A stretch of 47,869 nt of DNA from NCBI GenBank assembly GCA_025937535.1, contig JAICRD010000002.1, forward strand, positions 1-47,869. The letters are read 5' to 3'. The notes below the pieces were generated by a model. It saw only the letters and a program-made list of their open reading frames with translations, had not been told where the DNA came from and searched no databases. The stretch's first letter is position 1; the number at the start of each line of letters is the position of its first letter. Origin of the DNA: Chloroflexota bacterium (GTDB taxonomy: Bacteria; Chloroflexota; Limnocylindria; QHBO01). A program made the translations under genes and the position numbers. This document shows, one piece after another, positions 1 to 7,062 of the stretch.

Positions 1-128
1 CGCGCGCCGGGCAGTCGCTGGGTCCACCATTCCTCGGCTCGCCCCTCGCCCGAGGCATCGAGGGCGAAGCGCCACAGGCCATTCAGTGACTTCCGCTCCC
101 GTGTGGCCGTATCTCGCGGAGAAAGCAT
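1..128 (-). CDS. Glycoside hydrolase family 2 (beta-galactosidase/beta-glucuronidase-like), 5' end only
   Basis: The frame opens with ATG at 126-128 and is still open at the window edge, so only about 42 residues are visible. They include LNGLWRFALDASGEG and a following EEWW, the typical opening of the GH2 sugar-binding (jelly-roll) domain, where an 'LxGxWxFxxD' segment is followed by a Trp-rich stretch. A GAGAGGAA ribosome site lies about 9 bases upstream. The gene starts 20 bases after the stop of the SMP-30 gene, so it is probably the third gene of the zwf operon. Family membership is inferred from the N-terminus only; catalytic residues and exact substrate lie outside the window. Confidence 0.6.
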   Translation of the reverse strand, partial: MLSPRDTATRERKSLNGLWRFALDASGEGRAEEWWTQRLPGA

Positions 129-148
129 CCGGGCGGGTTCCTCTCTCG

Positions 149-997
149 TCAGCCGGCGAACTCGCGCACCGGGCGCCCGGCAACGCCGGGCTCGCAGGCG
201 AGCAACGACCCAGCCACATCGTCGTCTCCATCGCCCACGTTCTCGCGCGAGGTGGTGATGAACAGCGTTCGGAGGTCATGCCCCCCAAATGCGCATGCGG
301 TCACGTGTGGAGTCGGCGTTTCGATCACTCGGTCCAAGGTGCCATCCGCGCCATAGCGGCGGACCGCGCCGCCCCCATTCAGCGCCACCCACACGCCTCC
401 GTCGGCATCGACCGTCAGTCCATCGGGGCGACCGTGAGATGGCTCGACGACCGCGAGCGGCCGACGATTCGTCAGGCCGGTCCGACGCTCGTAGTCGAAG
501 ACGTCGACCCCGTACGTTTCGGTGTCGACGTAGTACGCGCTCGAACCATCCGGGCTCCAGTCGAGCCCGTTCGAGATGGTCACGCCGTCGACGACGCGGT
601 GGACCGTGAGGTCGGGATCCAGCCGATACAGTGCGCCTCCGCCCGGCCGGCGGTCGTACGCCATGGAGCCACAGTAGAAGCGACCGTCCGGGTCGCAGCC
701 ACCATCGTTCATGCGAGCGTCCGGCTGGCTCCACGCCTCGATGACGGGCGACAGAGATCCATCGGTCTCCTCGAGCACGAAGCCACGCTCCACGCCGATG
801 ACGGCGCCCCCACCCCGCCTCGGCCGCAGCGCGGCGGCGATCGACCCGACCCGCTGGCGCCCCACGGAGCCATCGGCCGCCACGGACAGCACGGAGCCGG
901 AGAGCATGTCAACGAAGCGCAGCCCACCCCAGGCGGCCGACCAGACCGGTCCCTCGCCGTGAAACGCCACCGGCCCGGTCACCTGCTCGATTCGCAC
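149..997 (-). CDS. SMP-30/gluconolactonase/LRE family protein
   Basis: This is a six-bladed beta-propeller of the SMP-30/regucalcin family, whose members hydrolyse sugar lactones using one bound divalent metal. Visible family marks are GEGPVW near the N-terminus (metal-ligand Glu), MNDGGCDPDGRFYCGSMAYD in the middle, ISNGLDWSPDGS (the ligand Asn) and HGRPDGLTVDADGGVWVALN (the ligand Asp). I chose the GTG at 995-997 because AACGGAG lies 5 bases upstream. A longer reading to 1108 would overlap zwf by 65 bases and adds residues unlike the family. The start gives 282 residues, a normal length. Lying directly behind zwf, it could serve as the lactonase for a glucono-lactone product. That role is inference, because no classical pgl gene is present here. 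Confidence 0.85.
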   Translation of the reverse strand: MRIEQVTGPVAFHGEGPVWSAAWGGLRFVDMLSGSVLSVAADGSVGRQRVGSIAAALRPRRGGGAVIGVERGFVLEETDGSLSPVIEAWSQPDARMNDGGCDPDGRFYCGSMAYDRRPGGGALYRLDPDLTVHRVVDGVTISNGLDWSPDGSSAYYVDTETYGVDVFDYERRTGLTNRRPLAVVEPSHGRPDGLTVDADGGVWVALNGGGAVRRYGADGTLDRVIETPTPHVTACAFGGHDLRTLFITTSRENVGDGDDDVAGSLLACEPGVAGRPVREFAG

Positions 998-1043
998 CTT
1001 GACTCCGTTTGCACACGACGCGCCAGCGCGGCCAGCGGAGGGA

Positions 1044-2447
1044 TCACGGTCCGTTTCGCGCGGGCAGGCCAACGGCTCCGGCCGGGTATTCCTCCAGTGG
1101 AACCGCACCGGCGTCCCATGCCTCGATCACCGGCATGACGATCCGCCAGGCTTCCTCCGCCTCGTCACCCCGCACGGCGAACCGGCTGCCGCCCGCCAGG
1201 AGGTCGGCCAGCACATTGCCGTAGGCCGTCAGGGCCGCCGATGGCGGAGCGGACGACAGGACGACCCGCTGGCTCGCCGACGCTGCATCGCTCGACATCC
1301 CGACCAGCTCGAGAACGATGTCGTCCGGCCCGTCGATCCCGATCCACAGCGTGCCGGGCCCTCCACCCAGGAGCGCGGCTCCGGCCGACGGGCGGAAGCG
1401 GACCAGGATTCCCTTCCGCCGCTCGGCCAGCGCCTTGCCGCCGCGCAGCACGAAGCGCGCGCCATGCCAGCGCGGGGTATCGACCTCGACGACCAGTTCG
1501 GCGAGCGTTTCGGTCCCGCGGTCCGCGTCCACGCCGGCCTCGTCACGGTAGGCCGGAACCTGGCGAGCCGCGGTGCTCCTCGATGGAGCCAGGGTGCCCG
1601 CGCCATACCGGGCACGGCGAGAGCGCTCTGCCATCTCGTCGGCGCCCGGACTTCGGACGGCCCGGAGTGCCTGAACCTTGGCGTCGCGCAGGTCTTCCGT
1701 GGCGAGGCTGGCCGGAGGCTCCATTGCGACGAGCGCAAGGACCTGAAGCATGTGGTTCTGCATGACGTCCTTCAGCGCCCCGGCACGGTCGAAGTAGCCA
1801 GCCCGGCCCTCAAGGCCGATCGTTTCCTCCCACAGGATCTCGACCTGCTCGACCGCCTCTGCGTTCCAGAAGGCATCCATGGAACGGTTGGCAATGCGCA
1901 GGCCGATGAGGTTCTGGGCGGTCGCCATGCCCAGCACGTGGTCGACGCGAAAGACGATGCGTTCGGTTGCATCGCCGAAAAGGTCCGCAACGAGCGCGTT
2001 CAACGAGCGAGCGTCGTCGAGGCTGGTGCCGAAGGGCTTCTCGATCGCCACGCGGCTCCCGTCAGGCATCCCGGCCTGGGCCAGCGCGCGGAGCGCGTCC
2101 GCGAAGACGCCGGGAGGCACGGCGAGGTACGCGGCCACGGATGGCCCGTCCTCGCCGGAGCCGATGACCCGTCCCACGTCGGCGGGATCCGTGATGTCCA
2201 CGGCCGCATACCGCGTCGCCTCCACGACGGTCGCTCGCGACTCGGCCGGCTGGTCGGCGGCGTAGGTGCTCAGGGCCTCTGTGACGTGCCGTCGAAACGC
2301 GGCGTCGGTGAGCGCATCGCGCGCCGTGCCAGTGATGCTGAACGACGCAGGCAACCGGCCGGTGGCGTGCAGCGCCACCAGCGCGGGGAAGAGGTAGCGC
2401 GCCGCAAGGTCGCCGGTTGCCCCGAAGAGCACGAGCCTCGGGATCAT
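1044..2447 (-). CDS. zwf: Glucose-6-phosphate 1-dehydrogenase (variant active site)
   Basis: Oxidises glucose 6-phosphate to 6-phosphogluconolactone with NAD(P)+, the first step of the oxidative pentose phosphate route. The nucleotide-binding GATGDLA is at residues 9-15, EKPFG at 136-140, the substrate segment RVDHVLG at 167-173, and the catalytic-base motif QNHMLQ at 230-235 (H232). At 467 residues it is slightly shorter than most family members. The oddity is residue 174: the usual DHYLGKE reads DHVLGMA, so the substrate-contacting Lys is Met. The start ATG lacks a Shine-Dalgarno sequence but follows a good promoter by six bases. The SMP-30 and GH2 genes follow on the same strand. Family assignment is firm; activity on glucose 6-phosphate is less sure because of the missing Lys. 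Confidence 0.88.
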   Translation of the reverse strand: MIPRLVLFGATGDLAARYLFPALVALHATGRLPASFSITGTARDALTDAAFRRHVTEALSTYAADQPAESRATVVEATRYAAVDITDPADVGRVIGSGEDGPSVAAYLAVPPGVFADALRALAQAGMPDGSRVAIEKPFGTSLDDARSLNALVADLFGDATERIVFRVDHVLGMATAQNLIGLRIANRSMDAFWNAEAVEQVEILWEETIGLEGRAGYFDRAGALKDVMQNHMLQVLALVAMEPPASLATEDLRDAKVQALRAVRSPGADEMAERSRRARYGAGTLAPSRSTAARQVPAYRDEAGVDADRGTETLAELVVEVDTPRWHGARFVLRGGKALAERRKGILVRFRPSAGAALLGGGPGTLWIGIDGPDDIVLELVGMSSDAASASQRVVLSSAPPSAALTAYGNVLADLLAGGSRFAVRGDEAEEAWRIVMPVIEAWDAGAVPLEEYPAGAVGLPARNGP

Positions 2448-2453
2448 CCGCCG

Positions 2454-2481
2454 ATCATTCGAGCTCCATGAGCAGTGTCAA
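2454..2481 (-). promoter_or_regulatory. Promoter of the zwf operon
   Basis: On the minus strand a perfect -35 TTGACA (2481-2476) is followed after 16 bases by AATGAT (2459-2454). Only six bases then separate it from the ATG of zwf, so transcription would begin at or next to the start codon (leaderless). The TGA inside TTGACA is also the stop codon of the aldehyde dehydrogenase remnant. The -10 box is only a moderate match. Confidence 0.5.
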
Positions 2482-2798
2482 CCGCCCGCGCCGGGTCCCA
2501 GGATCCCGGCGGCGGAGCGCGGGTACCTTCGGGGCCTGCGCTGAACGGCCGCGCGCTCCATCGGCATGGCGGCCGCCCACGCCGGCTGGGCTTCCTTCGC
2601 GGCTCGGTACGCGGCGTCGAGATCATCCGCGCCGGCCAGCGGGATCTCAGCCAGCGTCTCGCCGGCGTACGGATCCACGTCACGGTTCGCGCCACCCGCC
2701 GTGCCGGCACGCCACTCGCCCGCGATGTACTGGTGGTCGAAGCCGCGCCACGCCTGCCGCGCACCCTGCTGTGTCTCGATTTGCTCTGCTACGGCCAC
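2478..2798 (-). pseudogene. Aldehyde dehydrogenase, N-terminal remnant
   Basis: The first 80 or so of 106 residues are a clear NAD(P)-aldehyde dehydrogenase N-terminus: HQYIAGEWRAG, then DVDPYAGETLAEIPLAGADD, then DAAYRAAKEAQPAWA and MERAAV. After that point the similarity ends. A short Arg/Pro-rich tail runs to a stop just before zwf, and nothing of the roughly 400-residue catalytic part (Cys nucleophile, Glu base) is left. A GAGGAG ribosome site still sits before the GTG start, so it may still be translated. The simplest reading is an internal/3' deletion that joined the remnant to the zwf promoter region. A very short functional protein is possible but unlikely. Confidence 0.7.
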
Positions 2799-2970
2799 CG
2801 CGTCGCTCCTCGTCTGATGCTCGATGGGAAAGGACTGCGAGCATGTGTCGTGCCCTGACCGCGGCTGACGAGCGCGCGACCCCCAGCGCTCTGGTACCGC
2901 TCCCCTTCAAAACGGAGCTCGTCGCTCCGTGCGGCCGAGGCGGACATCCGTCCCGTCGACAGCGACGGCG

Positions 2971-3435
2971 CTACGACGAAAGCGGACGTCCCATGAGGCG
3001 AGCGATCGCATCGGTGAGCTGGTCGAGCCCGAACGGCTTGCGGAGCAGCTCGAGGCGGGTGTCGTTCGCTGCCTGAGCGGCCAGCTCCTCCATCGCTTGG
3101 TAATCGGCGCTGCACACCAGGATCGGCAGCTGCGGCAGCTCAAGGTCACGTCTGAGCGACTGGGCCAGGTTCCAGCCATCGCGGCCATCCACACACGGGC
3201 TCAAGTCGATCATCAGGAGGTCGGGCTTCGACTTGCCGGCCCGCTCCAGCACATCGGGCTCGTCTTCATCGAGGAGCGTGGGTACGAAGTGATCGCTGGC
3301 GAGAATGTCGCCCATGAGCGCCAGGAAATCGGGATTGTCGTTGATGACCGTAACGCGCGGCGGCCTGGTCGAAATGCGTGCGCCCCAAGAGTTCCAGACA
3401 GCGGCGCTCGGCACCTCTCCGATCATTGCGCTCAC
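2971..3435 (-). CDS. Stand-alone response regulator receiver domain protein
   Basis: A single CheY-like receiver of 154 residues without an output domain. The canonical residues are visible: acidic D33 in VINDNPD, phospho-acceptor D77 in LLMIDLSP, S109 in LVCSAD and K133 in LLRKPFG. It should therefore be phosphorylatable. The GTG start leaves about 25 residues before the first strand. A later start cannot be excluded, because no good ribosome site is seen. It is transcribed away from the OmpR-like regulator that begins 159 bases to the right. No histidine kinase is nearby, so the partner is unknown. Single-domain receivers usually act by protein-protein contact or as phosphate relays. Confidence 0.8.
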   Translation of the reverse strand: MSAMIGEVPSAAVWNSWGARISTRPPRVTVINDNPDFLALMGDILASDHFVPTLLDEDEPDVLERAGKSKPDLLMIDLSPCVDGRDGWNLAQSLRRDLELPQLPILVCSADYQAMEELAAQAANDTRLELLRKPFGLDQLTDAIARLMGRPLSS

Positions 3436-3577
3436 GCAGGCACCGGCGAGACCCGTTGAATCACGATCGTTTCAGCCATGTCGCCTCAAATACCCCGAGC
3501 GGTTGATGTCATCGTCAGGCCCAGCGCCGGCGTCGTCATTACGGACCGTCATCACAGGGGTTGACGCGTCGAGGGGA

Positions 3578-3583
3578 TACAAT
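3578..3583 (+). promoter_or_regulatory. -10-like box TACAAT before the OmpR-like regulator
   Basis: TACAAT ends ten bases before the ATG at 3594, and no Shine-Dalgarno sequence lies close enough to that ATG. It fits a leaderless or nearly leaderless transcript. No convincing -35 is present at 16-18 bases. A TTGACG at 3561 is only 11 bases away, too close to pair with it. Confidence 0.3.
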
Positions 3584-3593
3584 CGATCTGCCT

Positions 3594-4364
3594 ATGACCG
3601 TCCCGTCACCAACGGATCGTCCCTCCGTACAACGGGCGCTGGTGCTGCACAACCACCAGGTCGTCGTCGATCTGATCCAGCTCACCTTGAACCACGGCAT
3701 GTTCGTGGTGCGGGCGGCCGGCAGCATGGCCGAGGCGGAGAGCATCCTGGCCGAGTGGCAGCCCCACATGGCCGTGGTCGACATGGACCACGACGACAGC
3801 TTCGACCTCCTGGTTCGCCTCGGAGCGTCCAACACCCTCGAGCGCAGCGACACGCCCATCCTGGGGCTGACGCGGCGCGGCGACCTTCCCACCAAGCTCA
3901 AGGCTTTCGATCTCGGAGTCGACGACATCCTCGTCACGCCGTTCTCGCCCGCCGAGCTCCTGGCTCGCTCGGTCGTCATCTCCCGTCGCGCCTCGGGCGT
4001 CGATCGGCCGATCGTCCCGACCATCACGCTCGGCGAGATCGAGATCGATATCGTCAAACGCGAGGTGCGCGCCGGCGACTCGGTCATCCATCTGACCGGG
4101 ATCGAGCAGAGCCTGCTCTACGCGCTCGCCAGCCGAAATGGTCGGGTCGTCACGCGTGAGGAGATCCTGGACGGCGTGTGGGGCACGGACTTCGTGGCGG
4201 AGAGCAACATCGTCGATCGCCACATTCGCAGCCTGCGCATCAAGCTCCAGAACGACTACCGGCACCCGCGATTCATCGCGACCGTCCCCGGCCGGGGATA
4301 CAAATTCATCCCAACCTTCTCGAACACTGGCTGGATCGCCGACGACGCGGGCGCCGGACGCTGA
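3594..4364 (+). CDS. OmpR/PhoB-family DNA-binding regulator with degenerate receiver
   Basis: 256 residues: a receiver-like domain (about 12-130) and a winged-helix output domain (about 155-248) with LTGIEQSLLYALASRNGRVV, the helix around SNIVDRHIRSLRIKL, and GRGYKF at the wing, all typical of OmpR/PhoB. The receiver keeps D63 (VVDMD). It lacks the acidic pair (LHNHQ at 19-22), and the conserved Lys is Thr (LVTPFSP, T115). It is therefore unlikely to be regulated by ordinary phosphorylation and may work as an atypical, phosphorylation-independent regulator. I prefer ATG 3594 to a TTG at 3561 because of the -10-like box between them. The divergent neighbour is a complete receiver protein. Confidence 0.87.
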   Translation: MTVPSPTDRPSVQRALVLHNHQVVVDLIQLTLNHGMFVVRAAGSMAEAESILAEWQPHMAVVDMDHDDSFDLLVRLGASNTLERSDTPILGLTRRGDLPTKLKAFDLGVDDILVTPFSPAELLARSVVISRRASGVDRPIVPTITLGEIEIDIVKREVRAGDSVIHLTGIEQSLLYALASRNGRVVTREEILDGVWGTDFVAESNIVDRHIRSLRIKLQNDYRHPRFIATVPGRGYKFIPTFSNTGWIADDAGAGR

Positions 4365-4393
4365 CTGTCGGCCGCCGCGGGGGGCATCCTTTA

Positions 4394-4422
4394 GATCCGA
4401 CGGCCGCATTGCGGCCTGGATC
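4394..4422. terminator. Hairpin between convergent genes, possible terminator
   Basis: GATCC (4394-4398) pairs with GGATC (4418-4422), enclosing an inner stem GGCCGC (4402-4407) / GCGGCC (4411-4416) with loop ATT. It lies 30 bases after the regulator stop and faces the convergent DUF1622 gene. There is no real run of T on either side, so its terminator role is uncertain. Confidence 0.3.
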
Positions 4423-4568
4423 CTTGCAGTGTCCCTCGCATTCGGTGTCCTCGCCAACGCCATATCGCGCTTCCAGGCCGAGCGCATGCGGGCGTGGCGG
4501 CAGGCGTCCTGACCGTGTGCTGCGCCGCCATCGCGTTGGGCTAGTTCGCCAACACGCGCATCCCCGCT

Positions 4569-4952
4569 CTACTCGGCATCGGCGCCTTCTCCCGCCACGG
4601 GCGGGAAGCTGGTCCGGGACTGCCACGGCCAGCGTCCGGTGAGCTCCACCTCCAGGCTGAAGCTGAGGAATGTGCGGATGAGGACGATTCCCGCAAGCAC
4701 GCCGACGCTGACGAAGGTCGGGGCGACGGCCACCGTGCGGATGATGTCGCCCGCCACGAGCAGCTCGAGCCCGAGCAGGATGCCGCGGCCGATCGACTGG
4801 CGCAGGCCCCGATACGCCTCCTGGAATGGCAGCTCGCCGCGGAGGTCGCGGGCGAAGGCGCCCCCGGCGATGCCGATGGCGATGACGATGACCGCCACCC
4901 CGACGGCATCCACCGCCAGGCCGACGGCCTCCATGGCCGGGCGAATGTCCAC
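4569..4952 (-). CDS. DUF1622 family membrane protein
   Basis: A 127-residue integral membrane protein with three hydrophobic stretches: about 8-30, 55-77 around GRGILLGLELLVAGDIIRT, and 80-95 around VGVLAGIVLIRTFLSFSLEV. The GLELLVAGDIIRT and RTFLSFSLEVELxGxWPW segments are the hallmark of DUF1622, whose function is unknown. The N-terminal Glu/Asp-poor helix and a cytosolic loop FARDLRGELPFQEAYRGLR separate the segments. It follows the haemoglobin gene on the same strand after 29 bases, so co-transcription with the globin is possible. No function can be assigned from sequence. Confidence 0.8.
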   Translation of the reverse strand: MDIRPAMEAVGLAVDAVGVAVIVIAIGIAGGAFARDLRGELPFQEAYRGLRQSIGRGILLGLELLVAGDIIRTVAVAPTFVSVGVLAGIVLIRTFLSFSLEVELTGRWPWQSRTSFPPVAGEGADAE

Positions 4953-4981
4953 CTCAGCGATGCGCTCGAGGTCGGGACGGC

Positions 4982-5413
4982 CTAGGCGGGCACCAGGGAC
5001 CCTTCGATCACCTCAGCCTTGTGCGCCGCGAAGGCTCCGAGCACCTGGCTCTTCTCGAGCTCGGGCACCCCGAAGTGGTCGAGGGAGCGCGCCAGCTCGG
5101 CGGCCACCTCGTCAAACTCATCCGACGTGATGCGCAGCTGGCGGTGGCCCTCCTCCAGGCTCAACGGCGACCTCCCTGGCTTGGTGCCCACGTACTTGTA
5201 GGGGCCACCCGACACCTCGCAGACCCAGAGGGTGCGCATCCACTTCAGGCCGGGCAGGCGCTCGGGCTGGTCGTTGCTCCATTCGCGCAGCTGTGGATTC
5301 TTGGAGAGCTTGCCGACCGCCGCGTTCTCGATGATCGCGTCACTGAAGTGATCGACCACCGCGGCGATGGCAAACACGCCGCCCAGGCGGTCGTAAAGGC
5401 TGGCATCGGACAT
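4982..5413 (-). CDS. Truncated haemoglobin (2/2 globin)
   Basis: A 143-residue globin of the truncated type, expected to bind haem and O2 or NO in the cytoplasm. It opens with SLYDRLGGVFAIAAVVDHF, the family's 'YxxLGGxxAI' helix. It carries the proximal haem-ligand region with H90 in SLEEGHRQLRI, and ends in an extended H-helix (FAAHKAEVIEG). At the B10 position region (VVDHFSDAI) a Phe is seen where many group I members have Tyr. GGAGGAAC lies 9 bases before the ATG. A near-perfect CRP-type palindrome sits 66-79 bases upstream and the CRP-family gene is next, so regulation by that protein is likely but unproven. Confidence 0.85.
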   Translation of the reverse strand: MSDASLYDRLGGVFAIAAVVDHFSDAIIENAAVGKLSKNPQLREWSNDQPERLPGLKWMRTLWVCEVSGGPYKYVGTKPGRSPLSLEEGHRQLRITSDEFDEVAAELARSLDHFGVPELEKSQVLGAFAAHKAEVIEGSLVPA

Positions 5414-5478
5414 GGTTTACGTTCCTCCGGTCGGGCTAGGATCTGCGGGAAGACTGCCCGTCGACCCCGAAGAGTTCA

Positions 5479-5492
5479 GTGACCAGGGTCAC
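5479..5492. promoter_or_regulatory. CRP/FNR-type palindrome upstream of the globin gene
   Basis: GTGACC-AG-GGTCAC is a perfect 6-bp inverted repeat and reads as GTGA-N6-TCAC, the core of CRP-family operators. Its centre is about 72 bases before the globin ATG, and it lies 17 bases past the stop of the CRP-family gene. That distance fits activation from -41 to -60 if the leader is 15-30 bases, but no start site is known. Confidence 0.55.
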
Positions 5493-5508
5493 GTACGGCG
5501 CGCCAGAT

Positions 5509-6165
5509 TCAGCCGAGGCCCTGCAAGGCACCGGCATCGCGCACGACGATTCGGCCTCGCGAGAGACCGATGATGCCCTGGCGCTCGAAGCCCTCGAGGA
5601 TGCGGCTGACGACCTCACGCGCCGTGCCGAGCTCGGCGGCGATGTCATCGTGACGCATGCGGATCTGCTGCTCGTCATCGGCGTGCTGCAGCAGGATCAC
5701 TGCGAGGCGGCTCTCGATGTTTCGGAAGGCGATGTCCTCGAGGAGCGAGGTGACGTCGATCAACGCGCGGGTCATCGTCTCGAAGATGTAACGGCGCAAC
5801 GCCTCGCTGGCGTCGACCCACTCGCGCACGGTGGCGGCGGGCACCACCATCACTTCGCTCGCGACCTCGGCCTGCGCCGTGGCGATCAGTGGCCGCCCCA
5901 GGAGAACCGAGAGCATCCCAACCAGGCTCGTCTCCTGGGGACGGACGTGGTACAGCGTGATCTGGCGTCCGGTGGCCCCGACGCGGAAGACACGCAGGCT
6001 CCCGCTCCCCAATGCGGCGAAGTGCGTCGCTCGCTCCCCCTCCCTGAACAGCGTTTCGCCGGGTGCGAGCGTCCGGTGGCGAGCGGCGCGCAGCATCGAC
6101 GACCGCAGCTCGGCCGGCGCGTCGCGATAGAAGGCGACGCGCTCGAGGATGTCCTGCGTTTCCAA
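5509..6165 (-). CDS. CRP/FNR family transcriptional regulator
   Basis: 218 residues: a cyclic-nucleotide-binding-type beta-roll (about 15-120, with LAPGETLFREGERATHFAALGSGSLRVF), a dimer helix (about 125-150) and a winged HTH (about 160-210, with HDDIAAELGTAREVVSRILEGF). It contains no Cys at all, so it is not an FNR-type iron-sulfur sensor. The phosphate-binding cassette expected for cAMP (GExxxL...R-S/T) is not clearly present near GMLSVLLGRPLIATAQA, so the ligand is unknown. The reading frame opens with TTG at 6165 without an evident ribosome site. It precedes the truncated haemoglobin, and an O2-, NO- or haem-related signal is a reasonable guess. Confidence 0.85.
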   Translation of the reverse strand: METQDILERVAFYRDAPAELRSSMLRAARHRTLAPGETLFREGERATHFAALGSGSLRVFRVGATGRQITLYHVRPQETSLVGMLSVLLGRPLIATAQAEVASEVMVVPAATVREWVDASEALRRYIFETMTRALIDVTSLLEDIAFRNIESRLAVILLQHADDEQQIRMRHDDIAAELGTAREVVSRILEGFERQGIIGLSRGRIVVRDAGALQGLG

Positions 6166-6244
6166 GCGTCGGTCCCGGGGGCGTGTTCATGTAGTCCGCG
6201 CTCAGTTACGCAGTCGGCTCCAGGCTCACGCACGAACGCGCCCC

Positions 6245-6982
6245 TCAACGAGCCAGGTAGCCGCCGTCGACCCAGAGCTCCGCGCCGGTGATGAACGAGG
6301 CGGCCGGACTGGCGAGGAAGGCGATCGCCTCGGCGACCTCGTCCGGCGTCCCCAATCGGCCCATCGGGGTCACCCCGACCAAGGTGCCGCGGTCGGTGTC
6401 GCCCAGGATCGGGGTCTCGATGAAGCCGGGATGGACCGAGTTGACGCGGACGCCCTGCGTCGCCCACAGCAGCGCAACGTTCTTGGTCAGCGTGCGGACC
6501 GCACCCTTTGCCGCGGCATATCCCGGCGAGACGCCAAATCCGCCCACGATCCCGAAGATCGAGCTGACGTTCACGACGGCGCCGGCGCCGGACCGCTTCA
6601 GCAGCTCGGCGGTGGCCTTCATGCCGAGGAACACGCTCGTCTGGGTGATGGCCACCACCCGCGCGTAGGTTTCGAGCGACGTCGCCTCGAGCGGTTCCAC
6701 ATCTCCGATGCCGGCGTTGTTGACTAGGACATCCAGGCGGCCATGGTCGCGCTCGATCGCACCCACCGCCTGGCGCCACGAGGCCTCGTCGGCGACGTCG
6801 AGGTGCACGTACGAGACCGATGCGCCGCCCGCACGGAGCTCCGCGGCAGCCGTCTCCCCGGCCTCGTCCTGGATGTCGGCGATCACGACGGTGGCGCCGT
6901 CGGCGACCAGCCGTTCCGCGGTCGCTCGCCCGATGCCGCTCGCTCCGCCCGTGATCAGTGCCACGCGCTGTTTCTCCGCCAT
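6245..6982 (-). CDS. Short-chain dehydrogenase/reductase (SDR)
   Basis: A classical 245-residue SDR. The cofactor loop TGGASGIG is at 11-18, NNAG at 88-91, and the catalytic Ser-Tyr-Lys are S140/S141 in NVSSIFG, Y155 and K159 in YAAAK. A conserved C-terminal TGAELWVDGGY closes the fold. D36 at the end of the second strand (VVIADIQ) predicts NAD+ rather than NADP+. The ATG has AGGAGG 8 bases upstream. The substrate is not predictable; such proteins are annotated as glucose, 3-oxoacyl or cyclic-alcohol dehydrogenases. It is upstream of the CRP gene on the same strand, with an 80-base gap. Confidence 0.9.
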   Translation of the reverse strand: MAEKQRVALITGGASGIGRATAERLVADGATVVIADIQDEAGETAAAELRAGGASVSYVHLDVADEASWRQAVGAIERDHGRLDVLVNNAGIGDVEPLEATSLETYARVVAITQTSVFLGMKATAELLKRSGAGAVVNVSSIFGIVGGFGVSPGYAAAKGAVRTLTKNVALLWATQGVRVNSVHPGFIETPILGDTDRGTLVGVTPMGRLGTPDEVAEAIAFLASPAASFITGAELWVDGGYLAR

Positions 6983-7062
6983 GTGACCAGCCTCCTGAAA
7001 CGCCCCGGGGATGCGACACGGTGCAGATTTCCTGCCGCGTTCGCGACGCGATCGTGCTCGCT

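Noticed and set aside
999-2471. A 490-codon plus-strand open frame opposite zwf, and similar long antisense frames elsewhere (14343-16235 plus, 17578-18996 plus, 29002-30921 minus, 31036-33240 minus)
   Set aside because: They lie opposite well-recognised genes, are Arg/Gly/His-rich without domains, and arise because stop codons are rare in G+C-rich antisense frames.
3561-3583. TTGACG with TACAAT as a full promoter
   Set aside because: The spacing of 11 bases is too short for a normal sigma factor; only the -10-like box is reported.
4429-4512. A 27-codon GTG frame encoding a hydrophobic-then-basic peptide after the OmpR-like gene
   Set aside because: No ribosome site, no clear full membrane helix after the start, and it overlaps the hairpin region; coding cannot be supported.
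5509-6165. The CRP-family regulator as an FNR oxygen sensor
   Set aside because: The protein has no cysteine, so it cannot hold the FNR iron-sulfur cluster.
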